DNA of 38,929 nucleotides from Stenotrophomonas nitritireducens (GCF_001431425.1 NZ_LDJG01000032.1:1-38929), one strand, 5' to 3'; numbered from the stretch's first letter, positions 17,128 through 26,385 are shown. Made by a program: numbers and translations. Notes: generated by a model from the sequence alone, not told the origin.

Positions 17128-17805
17128 ATGCGGATACTGGTGGTTGAAGACGACGGCGACCTGGGCGATGCCGTCCAGCGCAGGCTCAAGCGCGAGGGAC
17201 ATGCCGTGGACTGGCAGCGCGACGGGCAGACCGCCGACGAGGTGCTGCGCTACCAGGGCTATGAGCTGGTGATCCTGGATATCGGCCTGCCGCGCCGCGA
17301 TGGTTTCGCGATCCTGCGCGGACTGCGCGCCCGCGGCGACCGCACGCCGGTGCTGATGCTGACCGCGCGTTCGCAGATCGAGGACCGGGTGGACGCGCTG
17401 GACGTCGGCGCCGACGACTACCTGTCCAAGCCGTTCGACATCCGCGAGTTCGATGCGCGCTGCCGCGCCCTGCTGCGGCGCTCGCAGGGCATCGCCTCGG
17501 GCGTGACCACCGTGGGCGCGCTGGTGTTCGACCGCGGCTCGAAGACGGTGATGCTCGCCGACACGCTGCTGGACCTGCCGCGCCGCGAATACCGCCTGCT
17601 GGAGATCCTGATCGGCAACCTCGGCCGCGTGTTGAGCAAGGAGGACATCTGTTCGCAGCTGTTCGACTTCGACGACGAGGCCGGCGCCAACGCCATCGAG
17701 GTCTACGTGGGACGGCTGCGGCGCAAGCTCGGTGCGCACCTGACCATCCGCACCATGCGCGGCCTGGGCTACGTGGCCGAAGCCGGCGACACCGTCCATG
17801 CGTGA
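17128..17805 (+). CDS. TctD/QseB-type response regulator
   Basis: This 225-residue OmpR-class regulator has a receiver domain with acidic residues E7-D8-D9, phosphoacceptor D51 in VILDIGLP and lysine in YLSKPF, and a winged-helix DNA-binding domain ending TIRTMRGLGYVAEAGD. The ATG at 17128 follows a weak GGGA site. The stop overlaps the kinase ATG by eight bases. TctD-type regulators control tricarboxylate uptake in enteric bacteria and relatives. Here the regulator is flanked by a divergent porin gene and, downstream, by a solute-binding protein and a CitMHS transporter, which fits that role. Confidence 0.92.
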   Translation: MRILVVEDDGDLGDAVQRRLKREGHAVDWQRDGQTADEVLRYQGYELVILDIGLPRRDGFAILRGLRARGDRTPVLMLTARSQIEDRVDALDVGADDYLSKPFDIREFDARCRALLRRSQGIASGVTTVGALVFDRGSKTVMLADTLLDLPRREYRLLEILIGNLGRVLSKEDICSQLFDFDDEAGANAIEVYVGRLRRKLGAHLTIRTMRGLGYVAEAGDTVHA

Positions 17806-19204
17806 GCGCGCCGGCTCGCTCAAGGCGCGCCTGGTGCTGCGCCTGGCCCTGCTGTTCCTGGTCGGCACGGTGGTGATGTACGTCGCCGCGCGGGTCTACG
17901 GCCTGCGCGCGGCCGATCTTTCCTACGACCGCCTGCTCGCCGGCTCGGCGCTGTCCATCGCCGAGACCCTCTCGGTGGATGGCACCCAGGTGCGCGTGGA
18001 CCTGCCCTACGCCGCGCTGGACATGCTGTCGGCCGCGCCGGAAGACCGCGTTTTCTACCGCGTGCTCGGCCCCGACGGGAAAACCATCACCGGCTACGGC
18101 GACCTTCCCGGGATACCGGCGATGCACGCCGCCGAGCAGGAGCCTTCGGAAGTGCCGATACCGCGCTTCTTCGACGCGGCCTACCGCGGGCAGACCGTGC
18201 GCTTCGTGGTGCTGGGACGGCAGCTGGCGCAGCCCGGCCTGCGCGGCTGGGTATGGGTGCAGGTCGGGCAGACCCGGCGCGCGCGCGAGGAACTGGCCAG
18301 CGACCTGCTGCTGGGCGCGCTGCTGCCGATCACCCTGCTGACCATGGGCGCGCTCGGCCTGGCCTGGCTGGGCGTGGGCCGCGCGCTGCGGCCGCTGGAA
18401 GCGATCAGCGCCGACCTGGCCACTCGCGAGCCGCACGACCTGCATCCGGTGCGCGTGCCGGTGCCGGCGGAAGTCGGGCCGATGGTCGATGCGATGAACG
18501 GCTTCATGTACCGGCTGGAAGCGAACATCGACACCCTGCGCGCCTTCATCGGCGATGCCGCCCACCAGATACGCACGCCGCTGGCGGCGCTGCGCGCGCA
18601 GGCGCAACTGGCGCTGGACGAGGACGAACCCGAGCAGATACGGAGCGGCCTGCTGAAGGTGGAACGCAATGCCGCGCGCCTGACCCGGCTGGTGAACCAG
18701 CTGCTCAGCGATGCGATGGTCATGCACCGCGCCGACGCCCGCGACTTCGAACCGCTGGACCTGGTGGAGGTGATCAAGCGCGCCCTGCGCGATGCGGTGC
18801 CGGTTTCGGACGACGTGCAGGTGGGCTTCATCAGCGATGCCGCGCAGGCGCCGATGCGCGGCGATGCGGTACTGCTGGGCGAGGCGATCAAGAACCTGGT
18901 GGACAACGCGATCCGCCATGGCACACGCGGGATGAGCGGCCCGGATGCCGAAGTGGAAGTGGTGCTGCGGCAGACCCAGGACGGCTACCGCGTGGCCGTG
19001 TCCGACCACGGTCCGGGCATCGCGCCCGAGGATCGCGCGCGCTTGTTCCGCCGCTTCGAGCGCGGCGATACCCGGGCCGCGGGCGCCGGCCTGGGCATGG
19101 CGATCGTCTCGCGCGTGGTCAGGAGCCATGGCGGGACCATCGAACTGATCGACCGCGACGGCGGCGGCCTGACCGTGTGCCTGGAGTTCGGAGGAAGGCG
19201 ATGA
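17798..19204 (+). CDS. TctE-type sensor histidine kinase
   Basis: This 468-residue kinase has TM1 at about residues 12-31, a periplasmic 2CSK_N-like sensor domain (about 35-165), TM2 at about 171-192, then HAMP, dimerisation and catalytic domains. The phosphoacceptor is H256 in GDAAHQIRTPLAAL. ATP-binding motifs: NLVDNAIRHG (N), SDHGPGIAPEDR (G1), FRRFERGD (F) and GAGLGMAIV (G2). The gene overlaps both neighbours: eight bases with the regulator and four (ATGA) with the solute-binding protein gene. This tight linkage suggests that the binding protein supplies the signal to the kinase in the periplasm. Confidence 0.93.
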   Translation: MRERAGSLKARLVLRLALLFLVGTVVMYVAARVYGLRAADLSYDRLLAGSALSIAETLSVDGTQVRVDLPYAALDMLSAAPEDRVFYRVLGPDGKTITGYGDLPGIPAMHAAEQEPSEVPIPRFFDAAYRGQTVRFVVLGRQLAQPGLRGWVWVQVGQTRRAREELASDLLLGALLPITLLTMGALGLAWLGVGRALRPLEAISADLATREPHDLHPVRVPVPAEVGPMVDAMNGFMYRLEANIDTLRAFIGDAAHQIRTPLAALRAQAQLALDEDEPEQIRSGLLKVERNAARLTRLVNQLLSDAMVMHRADARDFEPLDLVEVIKRALRDAVPVSDDVQVGFISDAAQAPMRGDAVLLGEAIKNLVDNAIRHGTRGMSGPDAEVEVVLRQTQDGYRVAVSDHGPGIAPEDRARLFRRFERGDTRAAGAGLGMAIVSRVVRSHGGTIELIDRDGGGLTVCLEFGGRR

Positions 19205-20277
19205 GACGTCTGTGCTGGCTGCTGGCCCTTGTCGCGGTGGTGCCACGCGCGGATGCCAAGGACTACCCGGCGCCGGGCGAGCCCGAAGGCAGCATCACGC
19301 TCTACAGCACGCTGGATACGGCGGTGTTCGAACCGCTGCTGGTCGATTTCCAGCGTTTGCATCCCGGCATCGGCGTGCGCTACGAGAACATCGACGCCAC
19401 CCCGCAGTACGAGCGCTTCGTGCGCGAGGCCGATGCCGGCGTACGCGGCGCCGACCTGCTGATCAGCACGGCGATGGACCTGCAGGTCAAGCTGGTCAAC
19501 GACGGCTATGCGGCCGTGCACCGCTCGCCCAGCGCCGGCGCGCTGCCGTCGTGGGCGCGCTGGCGCGACGAGGCGTTCGGCTTCACCTTCGAGCCGGCGG
19601 TCATGGTGTTCAACCGCGCGGCGATGAAAGGCCGGCGCATCCCGCAGTCGCGCGCAGAACTGGTCGACGAGATCCGCCGCGATCCGGCGTTCTGGCGCGG
19701 GCGCATCGGCACCTACGACATCTCGCGCAGCAGCGTGGGCTACCTGCTCGCCTCGCAGGACGTGCGCCACAGCAGCGAATTCGGCGCACTGGTGGAGGCG
19801 CTGGGCGATGTCGGCGTGCAGGCCGAGGAACATACCGCCACCCTGCTCGACCGCATCGAATCCGGCGAACTGGTGGCCGGCTACAACCTGCTCGGCTCGT
19901 ATGCGCGCGCGCGGCCCGACGCCGCCCGGCGGCTGATGCTGGTGTATCCGCGCGACCACACGCTGGTGGTCGCGCGCACGGTGATGATCGCCCGCAACGC
20001 GCCGAACCCGGTCCTGGCGCACCGCTTCCTGGAATACCTGCTGTCGGTACGCGGGCAGCAGCTGATGGCCGCGCGCTGCGGCCTGCCGCCGATCCGCAAG
20101 GAACTGGACGGCGTGTACGAGCGCCTCGGCGTCAACGAATCGCAGATCGGCGTGCTGCGCCCCATCGCGCTGGGCCCGGGCCTGCTGGTGTACCTGGACC
20201 AGCAGAAGCGGCGGCAGATGCTCGATACATGGCGGGTGATCCTGGACCGGCACAGCGCCCGCGAAGCGGGCCGGTAG
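19201..20277 (+). CDS. Periplasmic solute-binding protein, probable sensory partner of the kinase
   Basis: This 358-residue exported protein has a signal peptide ending ADA (about residue 19). It is of the FbpA/PgtC-like binding-protein class: GSITLYSTLDTAVFEPLLVDFQRLHPGI at the start, ADLLISTAMDLQVKLVNDGYA, and RFLEYLLSVRGQQLMAARCGLPPIRKEL near the end. No ABC permease or ATPase genes are nearby. The ATG overlaps the kinase stop. Salmonella PgtC is a precedent: a binding-protein-like regulator encoded with a two-component system that controls a transporter. I infer that it presents the substrate (perhaps a tricarboxylate or its metal complex) to the TctE-type kinase. A stem-loop follows the gene. 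Confidence 0.82.
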   Translation: MRRLCWLLALVAVVPRADAKDYPAPGEPEGSITLYSTLDTAVFEPLLVDFQRLHPGIGVRYENIDATPQYERFVREADAGVRGADLLISTAMDLQVKLVNDGYAAVHRSPSAGALPSWARWRDEAFGFTFEPAVMVFNRAAMKGRRIPQSRAELVDEIRRDPAFWRGRIGTYDISRSSVGYLLASQDVRHSSEFGALVEALGDVGVQAEEHTATLLDRIESGELVAGYNLLGSYARARPDAARRLMLVYPRDHTLVVARTVMIARNAPNPVLAHRFLEYLLSVRGQQLMAARCGLPPIRKELDGVYERLGVNESQIGVLRPIALGPGLLVYLDQQKRRQMLDTWRVILDRHSAREAGR

Positions 20278-20569
20278 CGCTTCCCCGCATCAACCGGCGC
20301 ACTGGAGCGCGCGAAGGCGCGCTCCCATGTGCTTTTCCGGCAGCACTCCGCAGCGCGCAGGAGCGCGCTCGCCGTCGATGCCGATGCGCTCCTTTCCAGC
20401 ACGTTTTCCGGCTGCCTTTGCTGCGTCGCAATGTCAGGTCATCGACAGCATGCGCTGCCTAGTATCGCCCCACGGTCGGGATGCCCCGCGCATCTGGCGG
20501 CCAGGAACAGGGGCGGCATGCGATGGCCGCGATCAAGGAAAACCCGGTGTCGGGAATGAGGAGCGGACG
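20278..20569 (+). promoter_or_regulatory. Leader region of the CitMHS gene
   Basis: This 292-base gap contains the stem-loop at 20304-20325 and further GAGCGCGCT-like repeats up to about 20370. TAGTAT at 20460-20465 could be a -10 element, but no -35 sits at the normal distance, as expected for an activator-dependent promoter. AGGAG at 20559-20563 is the ribosome-binding site of the GTG start at 20570. No gene is evident in it. Confidence 0.4.
20304..20325 (+). terminator. GC stem-loop after the solute-binding protein gene
   Basis: GGAGCGCGC and GCGCGCTCC form a perfect 9-bp stem with a GAAG loop, 27 bases after the stop. It lacks an immediate T-run, so it may be an attenuator or RNA stabiliser rather than a full terminator. 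Confidence 0.5.
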
Positions 20570-21886
20570 GTGCTGACCCTGCTTGGATTCGGAATGGTGA
20601 TCGTGTTCATGACCCTGATCATGACCAAGCGGCTGTCGCCGCTGGTGGCCCTGGTCACGGTACCGATCCTGTTCGCATTGATTGGCGGATTCGGTGGCTC
20701 GGACCTGGGCAAGATGATGCTCGATGGCATCAAGACGCTGGCGCCGACCGGCGTGATGCTGATGTTCGCCATCCTCTACTTCAGCATCATGATCGACGCC
20801 GGGCTGTTCGACCCGGTGGTCCGGCGCATCGTCAAGGCGGTGGGCGGCGATCCGCTCAAGGTGGTGATGGGCTCGGCGATCCTCGCCGCGGTGGTGTCGC
20901 TGGATGGCGACGGCTCCACCACCTACATGCTGGTCACCGCGGCCATGCTGCCGCTGTACCGCCGCCTGGGCATGGATGCGCTGAGCCTGACCTGCGTGTC
21001 CATGCTGGCCGGCGGCGTGATGAACCTGACCCCCTGGGGCGGGCCGCTGGCACGTGCGGTGAGCGCGCTGCAGGTCGAGGCCTCGGACGTGTTCGTGCCG
21101 ATGATCCCGGCCATGGTGGTCGGCGTGGCCGGCGTGATCGGCCTGTCCTGGGTGCTTGGCCGGCGCGAGCGCGCACGCCTGGGCGTCATCGATCTCGACG
21201 GCGCGGCGGAAAGCGGCATCGGCGCGCTGCTGTCGGCCGACGAAGGCGCCCAGCGCCTGAAGCGCCCCCGGCTGCTGTGGCTCAACGCGCTGCTGACCGT
21301 CGCGTTGATGACCTGCCTGATCCTGGGCGTGCTGCCGCTGTCGGTGCTGTTCATGGTGGCCTTCTCCATCGCCGTGGTCATCAACTACCCCTGCGTCAAG
21401 CTGCAGCGCGAGCGCATCGCCGAACATGCGCAGAACGCGATGCCGGTGGTCGCGGTGATCTTCGCCGCCGGCGTGTTCACCGGCATCCTGTCCGGCACCG
21501 GCATGGTCCAGGCGATGTCCGACAGCTTCCTGGCGGTGATCCCCGATGCCTGGGGCCCGTACCTGGCCACCATCACCGCGGTGGCGAGCATGCCGTTCAC
21601 CTTCTTCATTTCCAACGACGCCTTCTACTACGGCGTGCTGCCGGTGGTCTCACAGGCGGCCGGCAGCTACGGCATCACCCCGGTGGAGATGGCGCGCGCC
21701 TCGCTGATCGGCCAGCCGGTGCACCTGCTGAGCCCGCTGGTGCCCTCGACCTACCTGCTGGTCGGGCTGGCGAAGGTGGAGTTCGGCGACCACCAGAAAT
21801 TCACCTTGAAGTGGGCGGTACTGATCTGCCTGCTGATGTTGGTTACCGCGATCGTCGGGGGCGTCTTCCCCTTCTTCGCATCCTGA
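20570..21886 (+). CDS. CitMHS family citrate:proton symporter
   Basis: This 438-residue inner-membrane transporter has about 12 helices. Family motifs include the start LTLLGFGMVIVFMTLIMTKRLSPL, SLDGDGSTTYMLVTAAMLPLYRRLGM, NLTPWGGPLAR and the late FISNDAFYYGVLPV. CitMHS proteins take up citrate as a complex with a divalent metal (Mg, Ca or others) with protons. The GTG start at 20570 is chosen because AGGAG lies six bases upstream and the first helix follows at once; upstream in-frame sequence is not membrane-like. It is downstream of the TctDE-type system and its binding protein, by which it is probably induced, and upstream of a TonB-dependent receptor gene. Confidence 0.93.
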   Translation: MLTLLGFGMVIVFMTLIMTKRLSPLVALVTVPILFALIGGFGGSDLGKMMLDGIKTLAPTGVMLMFAILYFSIMIDAGLFDPVVRRIVKAVGGDPLKVVMGSAILAAVVSLDGDGSTTYMLVTAAMLPLYRRLGMDALSLTCVSMLAGGVMNLTPWGGPLARAVSALQVEASDVFVPMIPAMVVGVAGVIGLSWVLGRRERARLGVIDLDGAAESGIGALLSADEGAQRLKRPRLLWLNALLTVALMTCLILGVLPLSVLFMVAFSIAVVINYPCVKLQRERIAEHAQNAMPVVAVIFAAGVFTGILSGTGMVQAMSDSFLAVIPDAWGPYLATITAVASMPFTFFISNDAFYYGVLPVVSQAAGSYGITPVEMARASLIGQPVHLLSPLVPSTYLLVGLAKVEFGDHQKFTLKWAVLICLLMLVTAIVGGVFPFFAS

Positions 21887-21905
21887 TGGAGCTGTGCAAC
21901 GCGGA

Positions 21906-21928
21906 AGCCGCCGCACGTCGCGGCGGCT
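21906..21928 (+). terminator. GC stem-loop after the CitMHS gene
   Basis: AGCCGCCGC and GCGGCGGCT form a perfect 9-bp stem around ACGTC, 19 bases after the stop. There is no T-run directly after it, so termination may be partial. Confidence 0.5.
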
Positions 21929-21977
21929 CCGGCAACAAGGACAAAACTCATCATTGATTGCCTTGGGAGGGGGAATC

Positions 21978-24227
21978 GTGAATCGAATGAATCTGCTGGC
22001 GATGGCCATCATGCTGGGACTGGCGCAGGGCGCCGGTGCCGAGGAAGCCAACGCGCCACAACCGGGCGAACCGCCTGCCACGCATGCGGGCGGCCATGAC
22101 GCCACCACCCTGGATGCGGTGACGGTGGATGCGAAGTTCATCGCCCAGGGCGCGAAGAGCGCGATGAAGCAGGAGCTCACCGTGATGGAGACGCCGTATT
22201 CGGTGTCCGGTTACGGCGATGCCTTCATGAAGGCGATCGAGACCACCAGCATCGCCGATCTGTACAACTACATGACCGGCGTGCGCCGTGGCGGCAACAG
22301 CGGGTACGACATCTCGATCCGCGGCTTCAAGACCACCCAGGCCGACAAGAACGCGATCATGGTCGACGGCATGCCCGGCGTCGCCGGGCGTTTCGGTTCG
22401 CCACCGACCTTCGCCGCCGAGGGCATCGAAGTGGTGAAGGGTCCGGCATCGATCCTGTATGGCGCGGCGCAGCCGGGCGGCTTCGTCAACATCATCACCA
22501 AGAAGCCCAAGGCCCAGTCCGCGGCCCTGATCGACGTGCGCGCGTCCACCTTCGCCGGCGGCGGCCTGTCGGCGGGGGACGCCAACGGCTACAACATCGG
22601 CGTCGATTTCACCGGCCCGCTGGACGCCGAACAACGCCTTCTCTACCGCCTGGTAGGCGAATACACCGACAAGGACGGATTCCGCCGTGGCAGTTTCGAC
22701 GAAGGCAAGTACATCGCGCCCAGCCTGAGCTGGCATGCAACCGACGCGACCGTGCTGAACGCGGCCTTCGAGTACCGCACCCGCAAGAACGCCTACGACA
22801 ACAACCAGCTGGTCGCGCCGGACAAGGACGCCAGCAGGATCGCCGACATCCGCACCCGCTACCAGGAGCCGGGCGACGTGGCCGACGAGAAAGCATGGTC
22901 GGGCACGTTGTCGATGTCGCATTACTTCCACAACGGCGGCACGCTCAACCTGGCCACGCGCAGCGTGCGCGGCGAGGACCACGCACGCGGCTTCGACAAC
23001 GTCGGGGTACTGGCCGATGGCGTCACCCTGCGCCGTCGCGCGCGCGGACAGCTGAACAAGCGCAACTACGACTATTTCGACGGCAATTTCGCCCTGCCGT
23101 TCAACACCGGCGCCATGGAGCACAAGTTCATCGCCGGCGTGACCTACGGCGTGGATACCACCGATTTCGAGCGCCTCCAGTTCTATGACTGCCCGGCGGT
23201 GGCTACCCACCCGTGCAATGTCAACGTCTACAACCCGGTGTTCGGCGTGACGCCGCCGCTGTCCAGCTACCCGACCGGCCCGGTCAACCGCCGCTTTACC
23301 CGCAACACGTCCGCCGGCGTCTATGTCTCGGACCTGGTGAGCCTGTCCGACTCATGGAAGCTCAACCTCGGCCTGCGCTACGCCAGGGAAAAGCAGCGGA
23401 CGGAAGAACGTAAAACGCCGCCGCTGACGGTCAATTCGACGTCCTCCACGGCGGTGCTGCCCACCGTGGGCGTGCTGTTCCACCCGACCCCGGCATGGAC
23501 CCTGTACGCCAGCTACGCCACCTCCTACGTTCCGCAGGCCGCCGGCGTGCAGGACGCAGCCGGCAACCCGAACCCGTTCGATCCGCAGGAAGGCCGCCAG
23601 TACGAAGTCGGCGCCAAGACCGAGCTGCTGGACAACCGCCTGACCGCGACGCTGGCGGTGTTCGACATCGAGAAGAGCAACACGCTGGCGTCCATCGCCT
23701 GCAATGCCGGCGTCGGCGGCACCTGTTCGCAGCAGGTGGGTGCCGAGCGTTCCAAGGGCGCGGAACTGGAACTCAACTTCCAGGCCACCGACAACCTGCA
23801 GGTGATCGGCGGCATCGCCTATACCGATGCCTATGTGTCGAAGACCTATGCGGCCCGGACCGCGCCGCTGGTCGGCGCGCAGCTGACCAACTCGGCGTTG
23901 AAGTCGGCCAACCTCTGGCTGCGCTACGACTTCCCGGAAGGCGCGCTGCGCAACCTCGGCATCGGCGCCGGCGCCAGCCACAGCAGCGCGGTGGCCGGCA
24001 GCCTGCCGACCCTGGCCGATCCGCGCGTGCTGTTGCTGCCGTCCTACACCGTGGCGGACGTGGCCTTCTACTACAAGCTCGGCGGCCGCTACGACCTGAC
24101 CCTGAAGCTCGGCAACGTGTTCGACAAGCGCTACTACGAAGGCGTCAACTCGACCACCAACGAGAACGGCGTGGTGCCGGGCGTGCCGCGCAACATCACC
24201 TTCTCCGTGAGGATCCCGCTGTGGTGA
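21978..24227 (+). CDS. TonB-dependent siderophore-type outer-membrane receptor
   Basis: This 749-residue receptor has a signal peptide ending near AGAEE (about residue 21), a probable TonB box in TLDAVTVDA (44-52), a plug domain (ETPYSVSGYGDAFM, DISIRGF, NAIMVDGMPG, EGIEVVKGPASILYGAAQPGGFVNIITKKP; about 65-180) and a 22-strand-type barrel ending VRIPLW. The plug motifs are those of the FhuA/FpvA-like siderophore subfamily. GTG 21978 is preferred over ATG 21987 because GGAGG lies seven bases before it. The ligand is not evident: ferric citrate is possible given the upstream CitMHS gene, but the six exported proteins encoded downstream suggest a more specialised substrate. The stop overlaps a possible GTG of the next gene. 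Confidence 0.94.
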   Translation: MNRMNLLAMAIMLGLAQGAGAEEANAPQPGEPPATHAGGHDATTLDAVTVDAKFIAQGAKSAMKQELTVMETPYSVSGYGDAFMKAIETTSIADLYNYMTGVRRGGNSGYDISIRGFKTTQADKNAIMVDGMPGVAGRFGSPPTFAAEGIEVVKGPASILYGAAQPGGFVNIITKKPKAQSAALIDVRASTFAGGGLSAGDANGYNIGVDFTGPLDAEQRLLYRLVGEYTDKDGFRRGSFDEGKYIAPSLSWHATDATVLNAAFEYRTRKNAYDNNQLVAPDKDASRIADIRTRYQEPGDVADEKAWSGTLSMSHYFHNGGTLNLATRSVRGEDHARGFDNVGVLADGVTLRRRARGQLNKRNYDYFDGNFALPFNTGAMEHKFIAGVTYGVDTTDFERLQFYDCPAVATHPCNVNVYNPVFGVTPPLSSYPTGPVNRRFTRNTSAGVYVSDLVSLSDSWKLNLGLRYAREKQRTEERKTPPLTVNSTSSTAVLPTVGVLFHPTPAWTLYASYATSYVPQAAGVQDAAGNPNPFDPQEGRQYEVGAKTELLDNRLTATLAVFDIEKSNTLASIACNAGVGGTCSQQVGAERSKGAELELNFQATDNLQVIGGIAYTDAYVSKTYAARTAPLVGAQLTNSALKSANLWLRYDFPEGALRNLGIGAGASHSSAVAGSLPTLADPRVLLLPSYTVADVAFYYKLGGRYDLTLKLGNVFDKRYYEGVNSTTNENGVVPGVPRNITFSVRIPLW

Positions 24228-24238
24228 CCATCGACAGC

Positions 24239-25372
24239 ATGAACCGGTCGTTGCTGCTGGCAATGGCACTGGGCATCTGCGGCGCGGCGCACGCCGCTGC
24301 GCCGGCCGGCCCGGTGGAATGGCTGGAAGCGCCGCTGAAGACCAACGTCCCGCAGACCGAGGAAGAGAAGGAAGCGGGCAAGCGCCAGGGCCGCACGCTG
24401 CCGCGGCCGGAACTGCTGCAGCCGACCGTGGATGCGGCGCTGCCGGCCTATGTGCCGGGCAAGGCAAAGCTGACCGGCAGCTTCAGCGGCGGCTCCTCGG
24501 ACGTTCTGGTGGACCTGGTCGGACGCTGGTTCGAACGCTTCCGCCAATACCACCCCAAGGTGGAACTGAGCATCAGGCAGCCGTTCGCCGGCAGCCTCGG
24601 CACCAAGGAACTGATCAAGGATGCGGCCGACTTCGTGTTCGTCTCGCGCGAGCTCAAGCCCGAGGACCTGAGCGAGTTCGACGCGCGCTTCGGCTATGCG
24701 CCGACCAGCATCCCGATCTCCGGCGGCAGCTACCGGCACTATGGCTTCCTGGATGCGATGGGCTTCTTCGTGCATCCGGACAATCCCATCGACCAGCTCA
24801 GCTACGAGCAGATCGACGCGATCTTCTCCAGCACCCGCCATCGCGGCGGCGCGCCGATCACCACCTGGGGGCAGCTCGGCCTGACCGGTGAATGGGCCGA
24901 CAAGCCGATCCAGGTGCATGCGATCAAGCCGTGGAACGGCTTCGAGGAATTCATCCGCCAGCGCATCCTCGACCATGGCGGCAAGCGCGGCGAATGGCGC
25001 GAGGACCTGCACTACGAGAAGCTGGTGTTCCCGCTCGCCACCCAGGTCGCTTCCGACCGCTACGCGCTGGGCTATTCGGGCCTGGCCTACATCGACGCGC
25101 CGGTACGGATGCTGTCGCTGGTGCAGGAAACCGGCGGCGAGGCGGTGTCGCCGAGCTACGAGAACGTCGCCACCGCGCGCTACCCGCTGGGGCGCCTGGT
25201 CTATTTCAACGTCAACAAGGCGCCGGGCAAGCCGTTGCCGCCGGCACTGGAGGAGTTCCTGCGCTTCGTGCTCAGCCGCGAGGGCCAGGCCGTCGTGCGC
25301 GAGCAGGGCGTCTTCCTGCCGCTGCGCGAGTTCCAGGCCGCGCAGGGCCGCGCGGCGCTGGAAGGGAAATGA
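24239..25372 (+). CDS. PstS-like periplasmic binding protein linked to a TonB receptor
   Basis: This 377-residue exported protein has the signal peptide MNRSLLLAMALGICGAAHA. After a charged linker (about 35-60) comes a PBP-like fold: GSFSGGSSDVLVDLVGRWF, DFVFVSRELKPEDLSEF, PISGGSYRHYGFLDAMGFFVHPDNP, LSYEQIDAIFSSTRHRGG, then NVATARYPLGRLVYF and FVLSREGQAVVREQGVFLPL. It is a paralogue of 5681-6727 but longer in the middle. No ABC transporter genes are near, so it may bind a ligand for the TonB receptor or act as a sensor. The start may instead be GTG 24224, overlapping the receptor stop; ATG gives the cleaner signal peptide. Confidence 0.82.
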   Translation: MNRSLLLAMALGICGAAHAAAPAGPVEWLEAPLKTNVPQTEEEKEAGKRQGRTLPRPELLQPTVDAALPAYVPGKAKLTGSFSGGSSDVLVDLVGRWFERFRQYHPKVELSIRQPFAGSLGTKELIKDAADFVFVSRELKPEDLSEFDARFGYAPTSIPISGGSYRHYGFLDAMGFFVHPDNPIDQLSYEQIDAIFSSTRHRGGAPITTWGQLGLTGEWADKPIQVHAIKPWNGFEEFIRQRILDHGGKRGEWREDLHYEKLVFPLATQVASDRYALGYSGLAYIDAPVRMLSLVQETGGEAVSPSYENVATARYPLGRLVYFNVNKAPGKPLPPALEEFLRFVLSREGQAVVREQGVFLPLREFQAAQGRAALEGK

Positions 25373-25416
25373 CATCGCGTGCCACCGGCACACCCATCGA
25401 AAACACGGGGAAGAAA

Positions 25417-26385
25417 ATGAAAGCGATCACGGGAGTTCTTGGCTCGCTGTTGCTGGCGACCGCACTGATGCCGGTCACCGCACCGGCGCAGGAATACAAG
25501 GTGCTGGGCACGCTGTCCGGCGCCGCAGCATCGCCGGCGCAGGCATTGAAGGTGGACGAAGCCGGACGCCGCCTGTACGCGGGCCGCCAGGGCGGTGTGG
25601 ATGTGTTCGACATCGACAGCGGCGAGCGCAAGGGCACGATCGCCGTGAATGGCGCGGTCGGCGGCATCGCGCTCGCACCCGATCTCGGGCGCGGCTACGC
25701 CAGCAGCGCCGATGGCGGCAGCGTGCTGGTGTTCGACCTGCAGAGCCTGGCCGTGCTGCAGACCGTCCGTTCCGGCGGCAGCGAACCGCGTGAGCTGGAA
25801 TACGACCCGGCGCGCGGCGTGGTCTATGTCTCCAACGCCGGCAACGGCCAGCTGGCGGCCCTGGATGCGAAGAACGGCGCCAGCCGCGGCAGCCTGAAGC
25901 TGGGCGGACGCCTGCGCGGCGCCTCGGTCGATGGCCGCGGCAACCTGTTCGTCGCCGACGAGGCGAAGGACGTGCTGCACGTCGTCGACACCGCCAAGCT
26001 CTCGCCGCTGGGCGCCATCTCGGTGTGGCCGGGCAAGGCGCCCACCGCGATGGCCAACGACGTCAAGGAACGCCGCATCTACGTCTCCACCGGCAACGGC
26101 AAGATGATCGTGGTCGATCCCGATCCGGGCCAGATGCTCGGCGTGGTCGAAACCGGCGGCAAGGGCGCGGCCGGCGTCGCCATCCAATACGCGCCGGCAC
26201 GGCTGGTGCGGCTGTTCATGCCCAATGCCGACGGCACCCTGGACGTGGTCCAGAACGCCAAGCTGACCCCGTCGCTGGAGTCCAGCAAGGCCGGCATCGG
26301 CGGCGGCAGCGCCGCCGCGTTCGACGGCAGGAGTGGACGGGCCTTCGTCAGCGGCGCCGACGGCGTCCTGGTCATCGGCAAGTGA
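25417..26385 (+). CDS. YVTN/YncE-like periplasmic beta-propeller protein
   Basis: This 322-residue exported protein has a signal peptide ending APAQE (about residue 25). The mature part is a seven-bladed-type beta-propeller built from repeats such as RRLYAGRQGGVDVFDIDSGE, VVYVSNAGNGQLAALDAKNG, NLFVADEAKDVLHVVDTAKL and RRIYVSTGNGKMIVVDPDPG. The nearest well-known analogue in layout is E. coli YncE, encoded beside the TonB receptor YncD. GGGGAAG precedes the ATG. It lies 44 bases after the PstS-like gene and 20 bases before the next gene, so it is within the operon. Function unknown; propellers of this type bind proteins, polymers or nucleic acid. Confidence 0.85.
   Translation: MKAITGVLGSLLLATALMPVTAPAQEYKVLGTLSGAAASPAQALKVDEAGRRLYAGRQGGVDVFDIDSGERKGTIAVNGAVGGIALAPDLGRGYASSADGGSVLVFDLQSLAVLQTVRSGGSEPRELEYDPARGVVYVSNAGNGQLAALDAKNGASRGSLKLGGRLRGASVDGRGNLFVADEAKDVLHVVDTAKLSPLGAISVWPGKAPTAMANDVKERRIYVSTGNGKMIVVDPDPGQMLGVVETGGKGAAGVAIQYAPARLVRLFMPNADGTLDVVQNAKLTPSLESSKAGIGGGSAAAFDGRSGRAFVSGADGVLVIGK

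Noticed and set aside
21930..21977. Possible Fur box before the TonB receptor (CATCATTGATTG region)
   Set aside because: Only a few bases resemble the 19-bp Fur consensus and there is no dyad; not enough to call.
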